DNA of 64,000 bases from Riptortus pedestris (GCA_019009955.1 CM032233.1:114287501-114351500), one strand, 5' to 3'; numbered from the stretch's first letter, positions 29,652 through 41,339 are shown. Program-made: numbers and translations. The notes: generated by a model not told the origin, from the letters alone.

Positions 29652-31688
29652 GGGTGTCCCCAAACAAACGGCCAAACTTTAGGGATCGATAGAGGATCGA
29701 AAAACTAAAACAAAAAGTCCTCTGGCATATGCCTCGTTTTCGCTTCGTTTTCGGGAATATCACAAAAAAATAAAAATAGTTGTGCAAAAACTAGTTAAGG
29801 CCAATGGAAGAGCGGATTTTATTCCTTGAATGAATTTTAGCAATAAATGTTATTCCAATACAATTATTGTATTCTAATCTAATACTAACAGAAAGGTAAT
29901 TGAAAAAAAAATATATATTTTTTATTTAGAAAAAATAATAAATACTTTTTTATTCAAATATTCATAGTATAAAAAAAATACCTATTTAAAGTAGATAACA
30001 TTATGAAGAATAACTGAAGATTAAAACATAAAAAAAGATTAAAAATTTAGAAAATTACTAAAATAATTAAATATTCTTCCTTGGAAAACATAAATGTTTC
30101 AGTTTTTATATGGGTCTACCTTAGTGAGAAAAACCCCCCTGAAAATTTTGAAGGTTTTACCTTCTCTAAAATTAAATCGTTAATTTCTAAAGCGTCAACG
30201 TAAATGTTGTTCGAAGTGCTGGGCTCTCGCTCCAATACACGCATCACATCGCGTACTCACAGATCGCACTGCATCTAAACATTGTTCTGCGGTGAGCTGG
30301 TTGCAAACTATTCTGATGCGCTCGATGAGGTCATCCCTTGCGCGGACGGGCTCTCGGTAGACATTTCCTTTCACGTATCCCCACACAAAGAAATCTAGTG
30401 GCGTGAGGTCCGGAGACCGGGGAGGCCAAGGCACCGGCCCACCTCGTCCTATCCAGCGACCTGGGTAGTTGATGTCCAACCAGTCTCCTACGGCCCTTCC
30501 GTAATGTGCAGGACAACCATCGAGTTGAAACCAGCTTTCAAGCCTTGTTTCCAAAGGGATATCTTCCAAAAGTGCCCGTTAGTCATTCTCCAGGAATATA
30601 TGATAACCTTCAGCGTGAAGTCGAGCAGGTAAAAATACGGGACCTATTATGCGATTATAACAAAGACCGACCCACACGTTTACAGAAAACTCATGCTGAT
30701 AGTGAAATTCTCTAACAGCGCGGGGATTTTCATGTGCCCAAAGGTGGTAGTTTCTTTGATTGAATATGCCCGCACGTGTAAAAGTCGCTTCGTCCGTCCA
30801 GATTACTTTCGAACTTAAGTTTACATCGTTTTGCAATTGTTCTTTGTACCAATTACAAAAAATTTAATCGGCGGGGGATAATCAAAGGGTATTAAATTTT
30901 GTACCTTTTGTACATGGTAAGCATGCCTGCGGTCAGCCCTTAATGTGCGCCAAATGGTTGTCTTTGGTATGCTTAGAACTGAAGCAGCTCTCCGGACGCT
31001 TTGTGCCAGAGGGTTGGTATTGAAGTGCCTCAGTATCCTCTCCCTCCGCCTCAGGTCGGCTTCCATCGGAGCCTGCATACGGTTTCCACGACGATTACAT
31101 GAGAAGGACCCAGTCTCTCGAAGCCTTCTGAAAGTGCTGGTAAAAACACCTCTGTGTGGGGTTTCTCGGTCAGGAAACCGTCTGCGATATTCCCGAACTG
31201 TCTGACGTGCATTGCCATCGCAGAATCCGTAGACGTAGACTATGTCCGCGTATTCAGCGTTGGTAAATCGAGCCATATTTGTTGACTTCACTGAACAGTA
31301 CTAGCAACACCACTAATGTGAGAATGCGAGGCTGGATTCCCCCCAAAAAGGATTAAAATGATATTAAACATTTTAATCCTTTCTTTTTTAAGTAAGTTTA
31401 AACACTCAACCTAGACGTTTTATTGATAAGGAAAGCGTGAGAATATTCATGTTTTCTAAATTTACTCCTCGTAAATTAAAAAAATATGCTTACTCATAAA
31501 GCCAATAGTTTTTTGGAATTTAAATACATTATTAAAATAAATACACTTTTTGCACAACTATTTTCAGTTTTTTGTGATTTTCTCAAATCGAAACGAAAAC
31601 GAGGCATATGCCAGAGGACTTTTTTCTTAGTTTTTCGATCCTCTATCGATCCCTGAAGTTTGGCCGTTTTGGTTTGGGGGACACTCTG
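29652..31688 (-). mobile_element. Mariner-superfamily transposon, near full length (2.0 kb)
   Basis: Inverted terminal repeats of about 138 bp run from GTGTCCCCAAAC at the left to the complement of GTGTCCCCCAAACC at the right. They share GATCGATAGAGGATCGAAAA, AGTCCTCTGGCATATGCCTC and TAGTTGTGCAAAAA in the same order. The target is a (TA)n tract, as expected for TA-specific insertion; the left edge also abuts a (GA)n run at 29613-29651. The transposase is on the minus strand. Long, well-matched ends and only two clear coding lesions point to a comparatively recent insertion. Confidence 0.88.
30195..31276 (-). pseudogene. Mariner-type (DD41D spacing) transposase, two lesions
   Basis: The likely start is the ATG of MARFTNAEY (31276); the open frame extends five codons further upstream. 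The N-terminal part (RQTVREYRRRFPDRETP, STFRRLRETG, SIPKTTIWRTL) is a helix-turn-helix DNA-binding region of the DUF4817-like kind. The catalytic part has VIWTDEATF (first Asp), FQLDGCPAHYG (second Asp) and SPDLTPLDFFVWG (third Asp). Forty-one residues lie between the second Asp and the Asp of PLDFF, the DD41D spacing described for rosa-type mariners. The frame is broken in a T6 run near 30860 (FCNWYKEQ lies in another frame), and by an in-frame TAA at 30579-30581 between catalytic Asp 1 and Asp 2. The family was recognised from motifs, not by search. Confidence 0.87.
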
Positions 31689-31974
31689 TATATATATATA
31701 TATATTTATATATAGATATTTATATAGATATATTTATATTTATTTTGATATATATATATTATTTTGTAAGTACCTCATTTTCGTCATCTCCTGGGTTGGA
31801 TCAATGGACATTTGAAGAAAATTTTTGAAAATCCAGTCATGAGTACGACCTCAATAGCTGATTTCCCTTAAGTGAAATCTGCTAAAAAGTCGGGAATAAA
31901 AGTTTTTTTTTTTAATTGTATTTATGCCAGAAATAATATTTACATATGTATATAGCATACTCTTACGATCTGCA

Positions 31975-33083
31975 TCTATATATATATATAAAATTGTAAC
32001 CTCTGTCTGTACATTGATTTTTTTCGCGAAATTTCACGATAACTTTTCGTTTCACATGTCATAGACACCCTAACTGCATTTTGTTTCTTTCGTGTATGTT
32101 TGTTTGTTTGTTTGTTTGTTTGTTTGTTTGTTTGTTACCTTTTCACGCATAAACGGCTGAACCGAATTTCATGAAACTTGGTATGTATATTACTACTAAC
32201 CCAACTTAGACTTTAGGCTATATTAATTTTCTCTGAGACGAACAGGAGTGGGGGTTATAAGGGAAGCCTGAAATTAAAAATAGCGATATTTCGTTTTATA
32301 TTGGTTTTTCGGCAAATGTGCACATAACAAAAGTTGTTTATTTTGTTATTTAGAGTAACTTTTGTTATATACACTTTTGTCTTATATCAAAGTTTAAATG
32401 CGTCATACGCTAAAAATTATTGCGGGAGTCAACAATATTATTTGCCAAAAAATACTCAACCGAACTAAAGAAAACTCGGTAGGTGTATGAGCAGTGAGGC
32501 CTTCATTCGAATAAGCCATACCAACAATTCTCGGGACGGGCAGGAGTGGGGGTTATAAGGGAAGCCTGAAATTAAAAATAGCGATATTTCGGTTCCCATT
32601 GGTTTTTCCGCAAATATAAACATAATAAAAGTTGTTTATTTTGTTATTTGGAGTAACTTTTGTTATATACACTTTTGTCTTATACCTAAGTATAAATGAG
32701 TTGTACGTTAAAACTTTAGCGGGCACTAACGGCTGAACCGAACTTAACAAAACTTGGTATGTCAATTAGCATTAATTCTTCCATGATTATAAGTTATATA
32801 AAATTTTTAGGTTCGAACGGGACGGGGGTTATAAGGGAGGCCTGAAATAAAAATCCACCATATTTACTTGTATAAGAGACGGAAAATATAAAATATCGAA
32901 GACTGTGAAGAAATTATCGAAACAAATAATTCTATTATTAGCAAATTACCGGCAACGACGGGTATCAATCCTAAACACTGGGGACGGAATGTTAAAATAT
33001 TGTGCAATGTAAAGCCTGCTAAAAAATACCATCACCATTCAGCCTCAAATGAATTCCCGGGCGAAGCCGGGTATCTGAGCTAG
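31975..33083 (+). mobile_element. Family B Helitron, complete (1109 bp)
   Basis: 5' end TCTATATATA after A (31974). A conserved start GTAACCTCTGTCTGTACATT follows, then a (GTTT)n run at 32098-32133. Interior units each have an ATAACAAAAGTT...AACTTTTGTTAT hairpin. At the 3' end the hairpin CCCGG-GCGAAG-CCGGG is followed by TATCTGAGCTAG at 33083 and T. TC at the 5' end, CTAG at the 3' end, insertion between A and T and no target duplication are diagnostic of Helitrons. There is no Rep/helicase frame, so it is non-autonomous. Confidence 0.9.
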
Positions 33084-33242
33084 TATAACATAATACTATT
33101 AAAGATGTTATGTGAGCACCACCTCGTTCTCCTAAGAAATTAAATAAACAACATTTTTTGGTGTACTTCACTTAATATTATTTCACTACACTATCTATAA
33201 AAAAAAAAAAATATCAAATGATATTTTATTTATCACAGATTT

Positions 33243-33528
33243 CATAGAAATGCAATTATCTCGGTTAATATTCAAGATAGAGAATAAATGTGTATAGAGA
33301 ATATTTACAGTAAATTTAATTTGCAACCAGATCGTTCTCTACGATTTTTCGATCCGATGCATAATAACGGAGATATTTCGAATTTTCGAAAATCCCCCCT
33401 CTAAACTCCTCCTCCCTCTGGTCCGATTTCAGCCATTAACGAACTTGATCTGTCTTTTTACATGAAACGGTTAAATATCGAGTTTCGTAACGGTCAAACC
33501 AAAATTGCGACCGCCAGAGCGTTAACAG

Positions 33529-33589
<61 letters not shown>

Positions 33590-33708
33590 GGAAAGGACCT
33601 CATTTTCGTCATCTCCTGAGTAGGATCGATGGACATTTGAAGAAATTTTTCGAAAATCGCGTCATGAGTACGAGCTCAATAGCTGATTTCTCTTAAGGGA
33701 AATCTGCT
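33243..33708 (-). mobile_element. Family A, 3'-truncated copy
   Basis: Minus strand: 5' end at 33708, (TA)n 33535-33583, then GTCTGTTAACGCTCTGGCGG to GATAATTGCATTTC, where it stops. The 3' module is absent. Confidence 0.85.
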
Positions 33709-33709
33709 A

Positions 33710-34490
33710 ATTCAATAATGCAGGAGAATATATTTCTAAAACTTCTGGCTGTATTTTCAAAAATCACAGACAAAAATTTATCACTAATCTTGCAGTGGAT
33801 CATTTAATAAAGCAATATACTAAGACCCTCGCAATTTCGGTTTTGTAAAGAAGTTGCTGTTACTTACGTAACTGACAACTTCTTGAAAAATATATTTTAT
33901 TTTCAGGATAGAAATTTGAATGTAATAGTAATATTTGCTGAGTATATTATGAAACACTATTGCATAAGTTTGAACGCTATGGAATTAGGGGTATTACTCA
34001 TGAACGGTTTTGTTCTTTCTTATGCAATCGTAAACGGAAAGTAGAGTTGACGACGTTAATTTATACAAAATTGTTCCCAAAGGAATAATATTACGTTCAT
34101 TATCATTTGTAATATATATATTAAATACGACCCAGTTAACCGTAATCCCAAAAAGTCTATCCTTTATGATGATATTTTTGCGAATATATCTCTAGAATGC
34201 TAGCAAAAATTCACTTGGCAAAACGCCTAGAGGATGCTTTCATGCTCAAGACGAGTACATTAAAATTCAAAACTGAAATATTTATGCCATGGCATATTAG
34301 TATTTTTTTATGAGATACGTCGTTTCTTTAGTTAGGAGTCACTTCTCATCCGAAAAGCCTGCCCCTCATAGTTTATCGTAGGTAATATTAATAGTGATCA
34401 AAAGTGAACATTCAATTTATACATTTATAGAGTTCTAAATATTAGCAAAATCAATATATAATTAATGTGATGAAAGGAATTATATTAAAT
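33710..34490. other. No recognisable feature
   Basis: AT-rich single-copy-looking DNA, without an open frame or any repeat seen elsewhere in the window. Confidence 0.4.
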
Positions 34491-34491
34491 A

Positions 34492-36066
34492 CTAGCTAAG
34501 GTACCCGGCTTCATTTTAGGCTGAATAAATATGGTTATTTTTTTTGACAAGACTTTACTTTCCGCAACATTTTGACATTTCCCCGTCACAGTTTTTAGGG
34601 TTTATACCCGTCATTGCTGTGGATTTGTTAATAATAAAATTATTTGTTATTTAAGACTTCACTCTTCTAATATTATTATATTTCCCGTCTCCTGTACATG
34701 TAGGCTTTTTTATAACGTAATGAACGGTATAATTCATAGTCGTAGAAAATATTCTGTCTTCCAAACTATGGATGAATTAAAGTTTCTTTCCCTTGATGAG
34801 GTCCAACGCTTAATGGTGACAGCTGTTTTAGATACATCATAACCGAAAAACAAATAGAAAATGAAATATCGCAAATTTTTATTTCAGGCCTCCCTTATAA
34901 CCCCCACTCCCGTTTGAACCTATTAATTTTAATATAGCTTATAATCATGGAAGAATTAATGCTAATTCACATACCGAGTTTTGTTAAATTCGGTTCAACC
35001 GTTAGTGCCCAATAAAATAGTTGGCTCACGCTTTAGTTTTTGATGTATATCTCGTTTATAATTTGTTATACGGCAAAAGTGAATATAACATAAGTTACTC
35101 TAAATAACAGAATAAACAATTTTTACCATGAGCGTATCTGCCGAAAAACCAATAGAAAACGAAATACCGCTATTTTTAATTTCAGGTCTCACATACAACC
35201 CCCACTCCTGCTCGTCCCGTGAAATGTTGGTACAGCTTATTATCATGTAGGAGTTATCACTAATTCACATACCGAGTTTTGTTTAACTCGGTTGAATCTT
35301 TTGTGCCAAATAAAATTGTTGACTCCCGCATTAGATTTTCGCGCATAACTCATTTATACTTATTTATACGACAAAAGTGTACATAACAAAAGTTACTTTA
35401 AATAAAAAACTAAACAACTTTTGTAATGTGCATATTTATCGAAAAATCAATGCGAAACGAAATATCGCTATTTTTAATTTCAGGCCTTCCTTATAACCCC
35501 TACTCCTGTTTATACCTAAAAATTTTAATATAGCTTATAATCTTGGAAAAACTAATGCTAATTCACATACCGAGTTTTGTAAAATTCGGTTCAACCGTTA
35601 GTGCCCAATATAATAGTTGGCTCCCGCTTTAGTTTTTGGTGTATATCTCGTTTATACTTTGTTATAAAATAAAAGTGAATATAACAAGAGTTACTCTAAA
35701 TAACATAATAAACAACTTTTGTTATATACACATATTCTGATAAATCAATAGCAAACGAAATATCGCTATTTTTAATTTCAGGCCTACCCTACAACCCCCA
35801 TTCCAGCCCGTCTCTAGAAATGTTGGTATGGCTTGTTATAATGAAGGCGTTAGTGCTAACACACGTACCGAGTTTTATTTAGTTCGGTTGAGTTTTTGTG
35901 CCAAATAAAATTGTTGACTCCCGCTATAGTTTTTAACATTTAAATTTCGGAATACGACGAAAGTTTATATGAAAAAAGTTACTCTAAATAATAAAATAAA
36001 TAACTTTTGTTATGTGGATATTTGCCGAAAAACCAATAGGAAACGAAATATCGCTATTTTAATTTC
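34492..36066 (-). mobile_element. Family B Helitron with four to five tandem interior units
   Basis: Minus-strand 3' end AGCCGGGTACCTTAGCTAG at 34492, with a partly lost hairpin. The word ATATCGC/ATACCGC recurs at 34866, 35164, 35462, 35760 and 36048, giving a 298-bp period (the last step is 288). Each unit has ACAACCCCCACTCC-like and TACCGAGTTTTG motifs plus the ATAACAAAAGTT dyad. The 5' terminus is missing; a reverse transcriptase remnant begins just beyond. Confidence 0.85.
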
Positions 36067-36084
36067 AACGAGGGACAAGTTGTG

Positions 36085-36420
36085 TGCAGAGCGAGTGACG
36101 GATCTGGCCAAAGGCTCTTAGGGAAATCGGACGTGAGGTAAACCCTTCCAAGAGCACAGCAGTTATATTGATTGAGGGTCAGCTTGTGAAGGACAAACTA
36201 TCTTTGGAGGACGTTAGCTACATTCATTCAATCGATCAGGACGAATCTGTCAAGTATCTTGGCTGCACTACTTCTGGTGAAGTAGTTGTCAATGATAATG
36301 CCATCATACAGAAAATGATGATAATGCTCAGATGACAGAAAATCTGGAGAAGCTAATGTCCTCCCAGCTACTAAAACCTGACCAGAGTAATTTAGTTAAA
36401 GGACGCTTTCTGCTCTTTTA
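36085..36420 (+). pseudogene. Non-LTR reverse transcriptase fragment (R2-like)
   Basis: Plus-strand translation gives LREIGREVNPSKSTAVILI, then a spacer, ESVKYLGCTTSGEV and NAIIQKMMIMLR, then a stop. A second frame gives NLEKLMSSQLLKPDQSNLV. The order N(P)SK, (V/Y)KYLG, I..ML and L..L..S.LLKP.Q matches the region after the catalytic box in R2-type retrotransposon polymerases. One frame change and one stop lie within 110 codons. It abuts a Helitron on one side and anonymous DNA on the other. The reverse transcriptase call is fairly secure; the R2 label rests on remembered motifs. Confidence 0.65.
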
Positions 36421-36695
36421 ATTATCAAAAAGAAACAGATTTACAAACCGCATATACGAACTAACAGGATGCGCATTTCATGAGTTGGTAGGTTCCTCAA
36501 AAATACTTAAAAAATAATGAAATCGTATTGAGCGTAAAAGCGGAATATCGGGAAACCAAATAGATACTACGAAAAATGACGTGACAATAATTGAAAAAAA
36601 AATTAAGATGCCTTCTTCGGCCTTACTTGGATAGATTAGCAGAACATTAATCATTGTTCCAAATTAAATATGTTTGATATCAATAGTTTTCTGCC

Positions 36696-37852
36696 CTGTA
36701 GCATCTTCCTAGATTGATCTACGCAAGAGAACTGCACCAGTATTCCGCCCTGTAGCATCTGTATAGGCAAGCTCTACGCACGGCATTAGCAACGGTACTC
36801 TGCCCTGTAGCATCTTCCTAGATTGATCTGCAAGAGAACTGCACCAGTATTCTGCCCTGTAGCATCTGTATAGGCAAGCTCTACGCATGGCATCTGCAAC
36901 GGTATTCTGCCCTGTAGCATCTCCCTAGATTGATCTACGTAAGAGAACTGCACCAGTATTCCGCTCTGTAGCATCTGTATAGGCAAGCTCTACGCATGGC
37001 ATCTGCAACGGTATTCTGCCCTGTGGCATCTGTATAGGCAAGCTCTACGCATGGCATATGCAACGGTATTCTGCCCTGTAGCATCTGTATAGGCAAGCTC
37101 TACGCATGGCATCTGCAACGGTATTCTGCCCTGTAGCATCTCCCTAGATTGATCTGCGCAAGAGAACTGCACCAGTATTCCGCTCTGTAGCATCTGTATA
37201 GGCAAGCTCTACGCATGGCATCTGCAACGGTATTCTGCCCTGTAGCATCTCCCTAGATTGATCTGCGCAAGAGAACTGCACCAGTATTCCGCTCTGTAGC
37301 ATCTGTATAGGCAAGCTCTACGCATGGCATCTGCAACGGTATTCTGCCCTGTAGCATCTCCCTAGATTGATCTGCGCAAGAGAACTGCACCAGTATTCCG
37401 CTCTGTAGCATCTGTATAGGCAAGCTCTACGCATGGCATATGCAACGGTATTCTGCCCTGTAGCATCTGTATAGGCAAGCTCTACGCATGGCATCTGCAA
37501 CGGTATTCTGCCCTGTAGCATCTGTATCGGCAAGCTCTACACATGGCATCTGCAACCGTATTCTGCCCTGTAGCATCTCCCTAGATTGATCTGCGCATGA
37601 GAACTGCACCAGTATTCCGCTCTGTAGCATCTGTATAGGCAAGCTCTACGCATGGCATCTGCAACGGTATTCTGCCCTGTAGCATCTGTATCGGCAAGCT
37701 CTACACATGGCATCTGCAACCGTATTCTGCCCTGTAGCATCTTCCTAGATTGATCTACGCAAGAGAACGGGACCAGTTTTCCGCCCTGTAGCATCTGTAT
37801 AGGCAAGCTCTTCGCATGGCATTTGCAACGGTATTCTGCCCTGTTGTATCTT
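36696..37852. repeat. Minisatellite of two alternating monomer types (21 units)
   Basis: All units start CTGTAGCATCT or one base different. Type A (55 bp) continues GTATAGGCAAGCTCTACGCA; type B (54 bp, one of 52) continues with CCCTAGATTGATCTGCGCAA or TCCTAGATTGATCTACGCAA. Both end in TATTC(T/C)GC(C/T). The order is BABABAAABABABAAABAABA (13 A, 8 B). The right edge passes directly into a family A copy. Frames of 66-89 codons on the minus strand come from the repeat. Confidence 0.95.
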
Positions 37853-38345
37853 ACATTTATTCCCTATCTTGAATATTAACCGAGATATTCGCATTTTCCA
37901 GTTTTCATACTTCAGTAAACCCCACTTCTACTTGTGTTACATAAACAATATCCTGTTATATAATAAATCACATTATTCGAAGCTTAAATACCAAATATTG
38001 TTTCTCAGTGACTTTCATTATTCGATATACATGCAAATATGTTCTTCCCCCTCTCCCGGCTTAAATTCTTGAATTAGTAAAATTTCTTTGATTGAGATAA
38101 AATTTATTCTGATTCATTATAAATTACTGTTACATATAGTATAAACTTTTCAATAAAATTAATATGTTATATTATGATATGTTTGTGTTATTGTTTTTAT
38201 TTCTGGTGTCGGCTTAATTGAGAGGTAAATATTTCTTTTTACCGTTTGTATTTATTCTCCTAATATTCACGGTGGTATTGTGTTAGCAGTATGTATGTTT
38301 GTCTATTATTAAAATTCGCGTGGGAAATCTGCTTAGTTTATGCAG
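37853..38345 (+). mobile_element. Family A, 3' half
   Basis: Begins ACATTTATTCCCTATCTTGA at the minisatellite edge and follows the long 3' half to GGGAAATCTGCTTAGTTTAT and GCAGCC, where it ends without the full hairpin. An isolated minisatellite word (GCCCTGTAGCATCTGTATC) lies at about 38432. Confidence 0.8.
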
Positions 38346-38459
38346 CCTTTTTCCTAAATTCATGTGGAGCCCCCATAGGGGTTTCGTGGAGCGCCAGGGT
38401 CCGGCGAGCACACTTTTTGTCCCAGCATTTTGCCCTGTAGCATCTGTATCATCATTTTA

Positions 38460-39469
38460 AGAATCTTACACTATGCCAGTACTGATTGTCATATTTAATA
38501 AGTCTATAAATATGCACGGTGATTGATCAACTTGATTTGAAACCCTCACCAGCAACGATGTCTGTACGTCATGATCGGGGTATATTGGATGATCTGGTCT
38601 TAATGTTTTTCTGTATAACCACCTGTTTTGTTGGCTCCTCGAAAAGGCACAAAGTTATCAGTTTTGGGGTTTTTTATTAATGGACTAAGGAAGAAATATA
38701 TCGTCTTGGTAGATAATCTTAAAATATCAAAGAATAACTGAAGATTTAGAGTAGACATTGTTTTAATATTTAATACGAATTCGTGTTTTCATCAACCACT
38801 GAGCTTTGAAAATATATTTACCAAAGAAATTAACGTAATATTAACAGTCAATCTGAAACTCTAACAATGTTTAGCTCAGTAATGTTTACATAATTATCAA
38901 TTTATACATTCTGGACCTAGGGGCTGTATAGAATAGCGATAATTTTGATACAGAATCATAAATTGAATTGGGATATAATAAATCAAAGGATTGAAATTTA
39001 AATAAGAAAGACGAGGGATGGGCAGCGCCAGCAGTATTTCCCTGCTTCCGCTCTCCAACGAAGGAATTCTTTGTAAGGAAGATATTGAGCGTAGTGAAAA
39101 ATTGCTCCAACGTCATTTTGATTTAAGGTTATTAAAAGTCCAGAACAACACCCTTCACCAACTGTATATTTGGCATATTTGAGCTACTCTAGCTTGACTG
39201 TTTATTCAAAGACGTACAATACACAACTGAACGTCAGCTAAAGATGATTTCATAAAATATTACACAATTATGCTACATTGCCGGCTTAATTGCATTGTGA
39301 CTCAGATGTAAGAAGTGAAATTCGCTTTAGAAAGAGGGAAGGGAGGTGGTTACAAACGAATGAAAGTTAAAAAAAATCAAATATTAAGCTTAATGAATAA
39401 GGTAAAAAAATAAAAAAAACATGTAAGGCCAAAATAAATTATACTAGAGGATAATCGTTAGACTTGAAT
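38460..39469. other. No recognisable feature
   Basis: No repeat from the listed families. The longest open frame (38886-39116, minus) has no recognised motif. Confidence 0.4.
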
Positions 39470-39477
39470 ATTTATAT

Positions 39478-40022
39478 CATATGTGGGCAACCACCGGCCA
39501 GCGAGACATTTTGAAAAACCTAATTAAACAAAAATAGTACACTACTTACTCCAAATGAGGAAGATGAAGAGAGATTTGTGCGTTTGGCAGTACTTATAAA
39601 TGCGAACAGTTCTTTTCAATGATGAAAGTTAACAAATCAAAACATCGTAAAAGACTGACTGACGATAATTTGGAAAATTATTTTCGTCTTTGTATCAGTG
39701 GAATTAATCCACACATGGATAGATTAGTTTCCCAAATTAAAGGTCAAGTGTCTCATTGATTTCAGTGTCGCTATTTCACTTTCATTGTTTGTAATAATTC
39801 CAAATTGTACGAGTTAATTATAACGTTGTACCTATTTTTATCATTGCATTTTTTTTATTTTAAGAAATTGTATTATAATTACATTGTCGTATATTTGATA
39901 TCTGATATCTATCGTTAAAAATTATGAATAGTACTTTAAAATGGACTACTTTTAAAAGCGGCTCGCGAACGTATTTACACACTAAAGTTTGGCCTGCTTA
40001 TGTCAAATGTTGCCCATACCTG
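39478..40022 (+). mobile_element. Internally deleted hAT transposon, 8-bp duplication intact
   Basis: ATTTATAT flanks both sides exactly (39470-39477 and 40023-40030). Terminal repeats are CATATGTGGGCAACCACCGGCC at the left, and at the right the complement of CAGGTATGGGCAAC, with GCAGGCC further in. The only coding remnant is the C-terminal end of the transposase. The element is 545 bp, far less than an autonomous hAT of about 3 kb, so most of the gene has been lost. Confidence 0.87.
39583..39759 (+). pseudogene. hAT transposase, C-terminal dimerisation domain only
   Basis: Fifty-eight codons and a TGA: FGSTYKCEQFFSMMKVNKSK, then RLTDDNLENYFRL and a tail ending KGQVSH. Y.CEQ.FS.M...KSK.R.RLTD..L is the hallmark of the hAT C-terminal dimerisation region, closest in memory to arthropod transposases related to GTF2I-repeat/ZBED-type proteins. 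No catalytic residues remain. The frame is intact and ends in its own stop, so the missing part was removed by internal deletion, not by decay of this end. Confidence 0.82.
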
Positions 40023-40030
40023 ATTTATAT

Positions 40031-41116
40031 ATTTCCTAATAATCCTCAAATATTTTGTCAAAAACTATAAATTTTAGTATATAATCTCAGAGACTGTACT
40101 GTAAAAATTTTACTTTATTGATGTATATCCTTTAAACATTTGTATTCGTAGGATAGAATAGTTGACGGAACGATTGGCAAAAGCCTTTCAGTTAGCCTGA
40201 TAGGAACAATTGTTGACGAGTATTTGCATAACTACGCTTCCCTCGGCAAAAGAATGAGAGCGTGGAAGGAAGGAGAACTGCCCTCCACACATTTTCTCAG
40301 AATATCAATTCTCACTGAACCCCATAATTTTTGTTCACATCCTTCAATCTTGGTCCCGTTTCCTACTTGAAATGACAGCTTCGTTTATCCTTTGTTGAAT
40401 AATAAACGTGGCAGGAGGAATTCATCGCTGTTTATTCTTCTCCTTCATCAAATGCCAAATAAAATACATGAATTGCGCTTCTGGTGTTTACTAACGGTAT
40501 GTTGATTCGTCGGCTGTCACTCAAGAAAACGCCAACAGGCATTTTAACAAGTAGGCTTGTCTAGCATGCCATTTCCCACAAAGAGTTGTTTAGAATTTAT
40601 GTAAATTACATTGTTGATTATTCAGGAAGCGTTTCGAAGTATATAATTTACTATGAAATGTCTTTATACAGGATTACTGCAGCAAGGTGTAATTTATAAC
40701 TTTTAGACATGGTGAGGTGCCATATTCAAAATAAATTTATGGCCTTATCAGCAAACTAATTAATCAATCTTAATCTGAGCTGGTTGACGGTGGAGTGTAA
40801 ATGTTATGTGGGAGTTTGAGTTTCTGACGAAATAGGTGCCTGCTAAAATCATTATATCCAACACTCAAGGTTTTCGTTGGCAGGATGAGATCTATATAAA
40901 AGGTTATTCAAAACGAAATCAACTCCACACATACATCCCATTATTTAGGATATTCTTGCTGTGAAGAGTATTCATTATGTAGTCGGTCGTTGGCAGGCTT
41001 CATCGCCCAAGGTTCCGTCTTTAGGAGTTTTCAAAATAATGTAATCCACTTGCAAATTCCTATAATTAGACAGAGTGCTTTCGAGGAGTCGAATTCGAAA
41101 AAAATTTAAATTATAA
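40031..41116. other. No recognisable feature
   Basis: About 1.1 kb without similarity to the repeats or a credible open frame. It is among the least repetitive stretches of the window. Confidence 0.4.
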
Positions 41117-41321
41117 CGTCCACTTTGTGCAACTAAGGCTATTGGGACGGGTTATCTACAGGTTACCAACCTTTTCTAGCCAGGGTGGAACTAAGGATTT
41201 TATTTAATGAATTCCGTCACTAAATAAATTCCTATTGCCCAAGGGAATTAAACTCGCCACTCTAGGTTTACCATGTGGGATTAAAGTCAACGCTTTAAAT
41301 CACATCGCTAACCTGAGCCCC
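41117..41321 (-). mobile_element. tRNA-derived SINE, copy 1
   Basis: Minus strand: GGGGCTCAGGTTAGCGATGT (A-box-like) and GGCGAGTTTAATTC (mutated B box). A common body follows with GTGACGGAATTCATTAAATA and AACCCGTCCCAATAGCC, then GTGGACGTT and an A/T-rich tail. Two further copies lie at 59971 and 61361, all on the minus strand. Confidence 0.8.
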
Positions 41322-41339
41322 TAAAAAAAATCCATGTGA

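Larger units (their letters stand above)
28734..31883 (-). mobile_element. Family A copy split by a mariner-like transposon
   Basis: On the minus strand the 3' hairpin end is at 28734, the 3' half runs to the (TA)n at about 29572, and the 5' part (GAAAATGAGGTACTTAC to AGCAG) is at 31765-31883. The 29652-31688 transposon occupies the microsatellite. A type 2a-like segment with CGGCCGAACTAGC is also present at about 29215-29240. Confidence 0.82.

Noticed and set aside
30506..31205. Plus-strand open frames within the mariner element
   Set aside because: They are the antisense of the transposase and carry none of its motifs.
36786..37806. Cys-rich repeated peptides on the minus strand
   Set aside because: Direct by-products of the 54/55-bp minisatellite; the AB pair is 109 bp, so the frame is not even kept between units.
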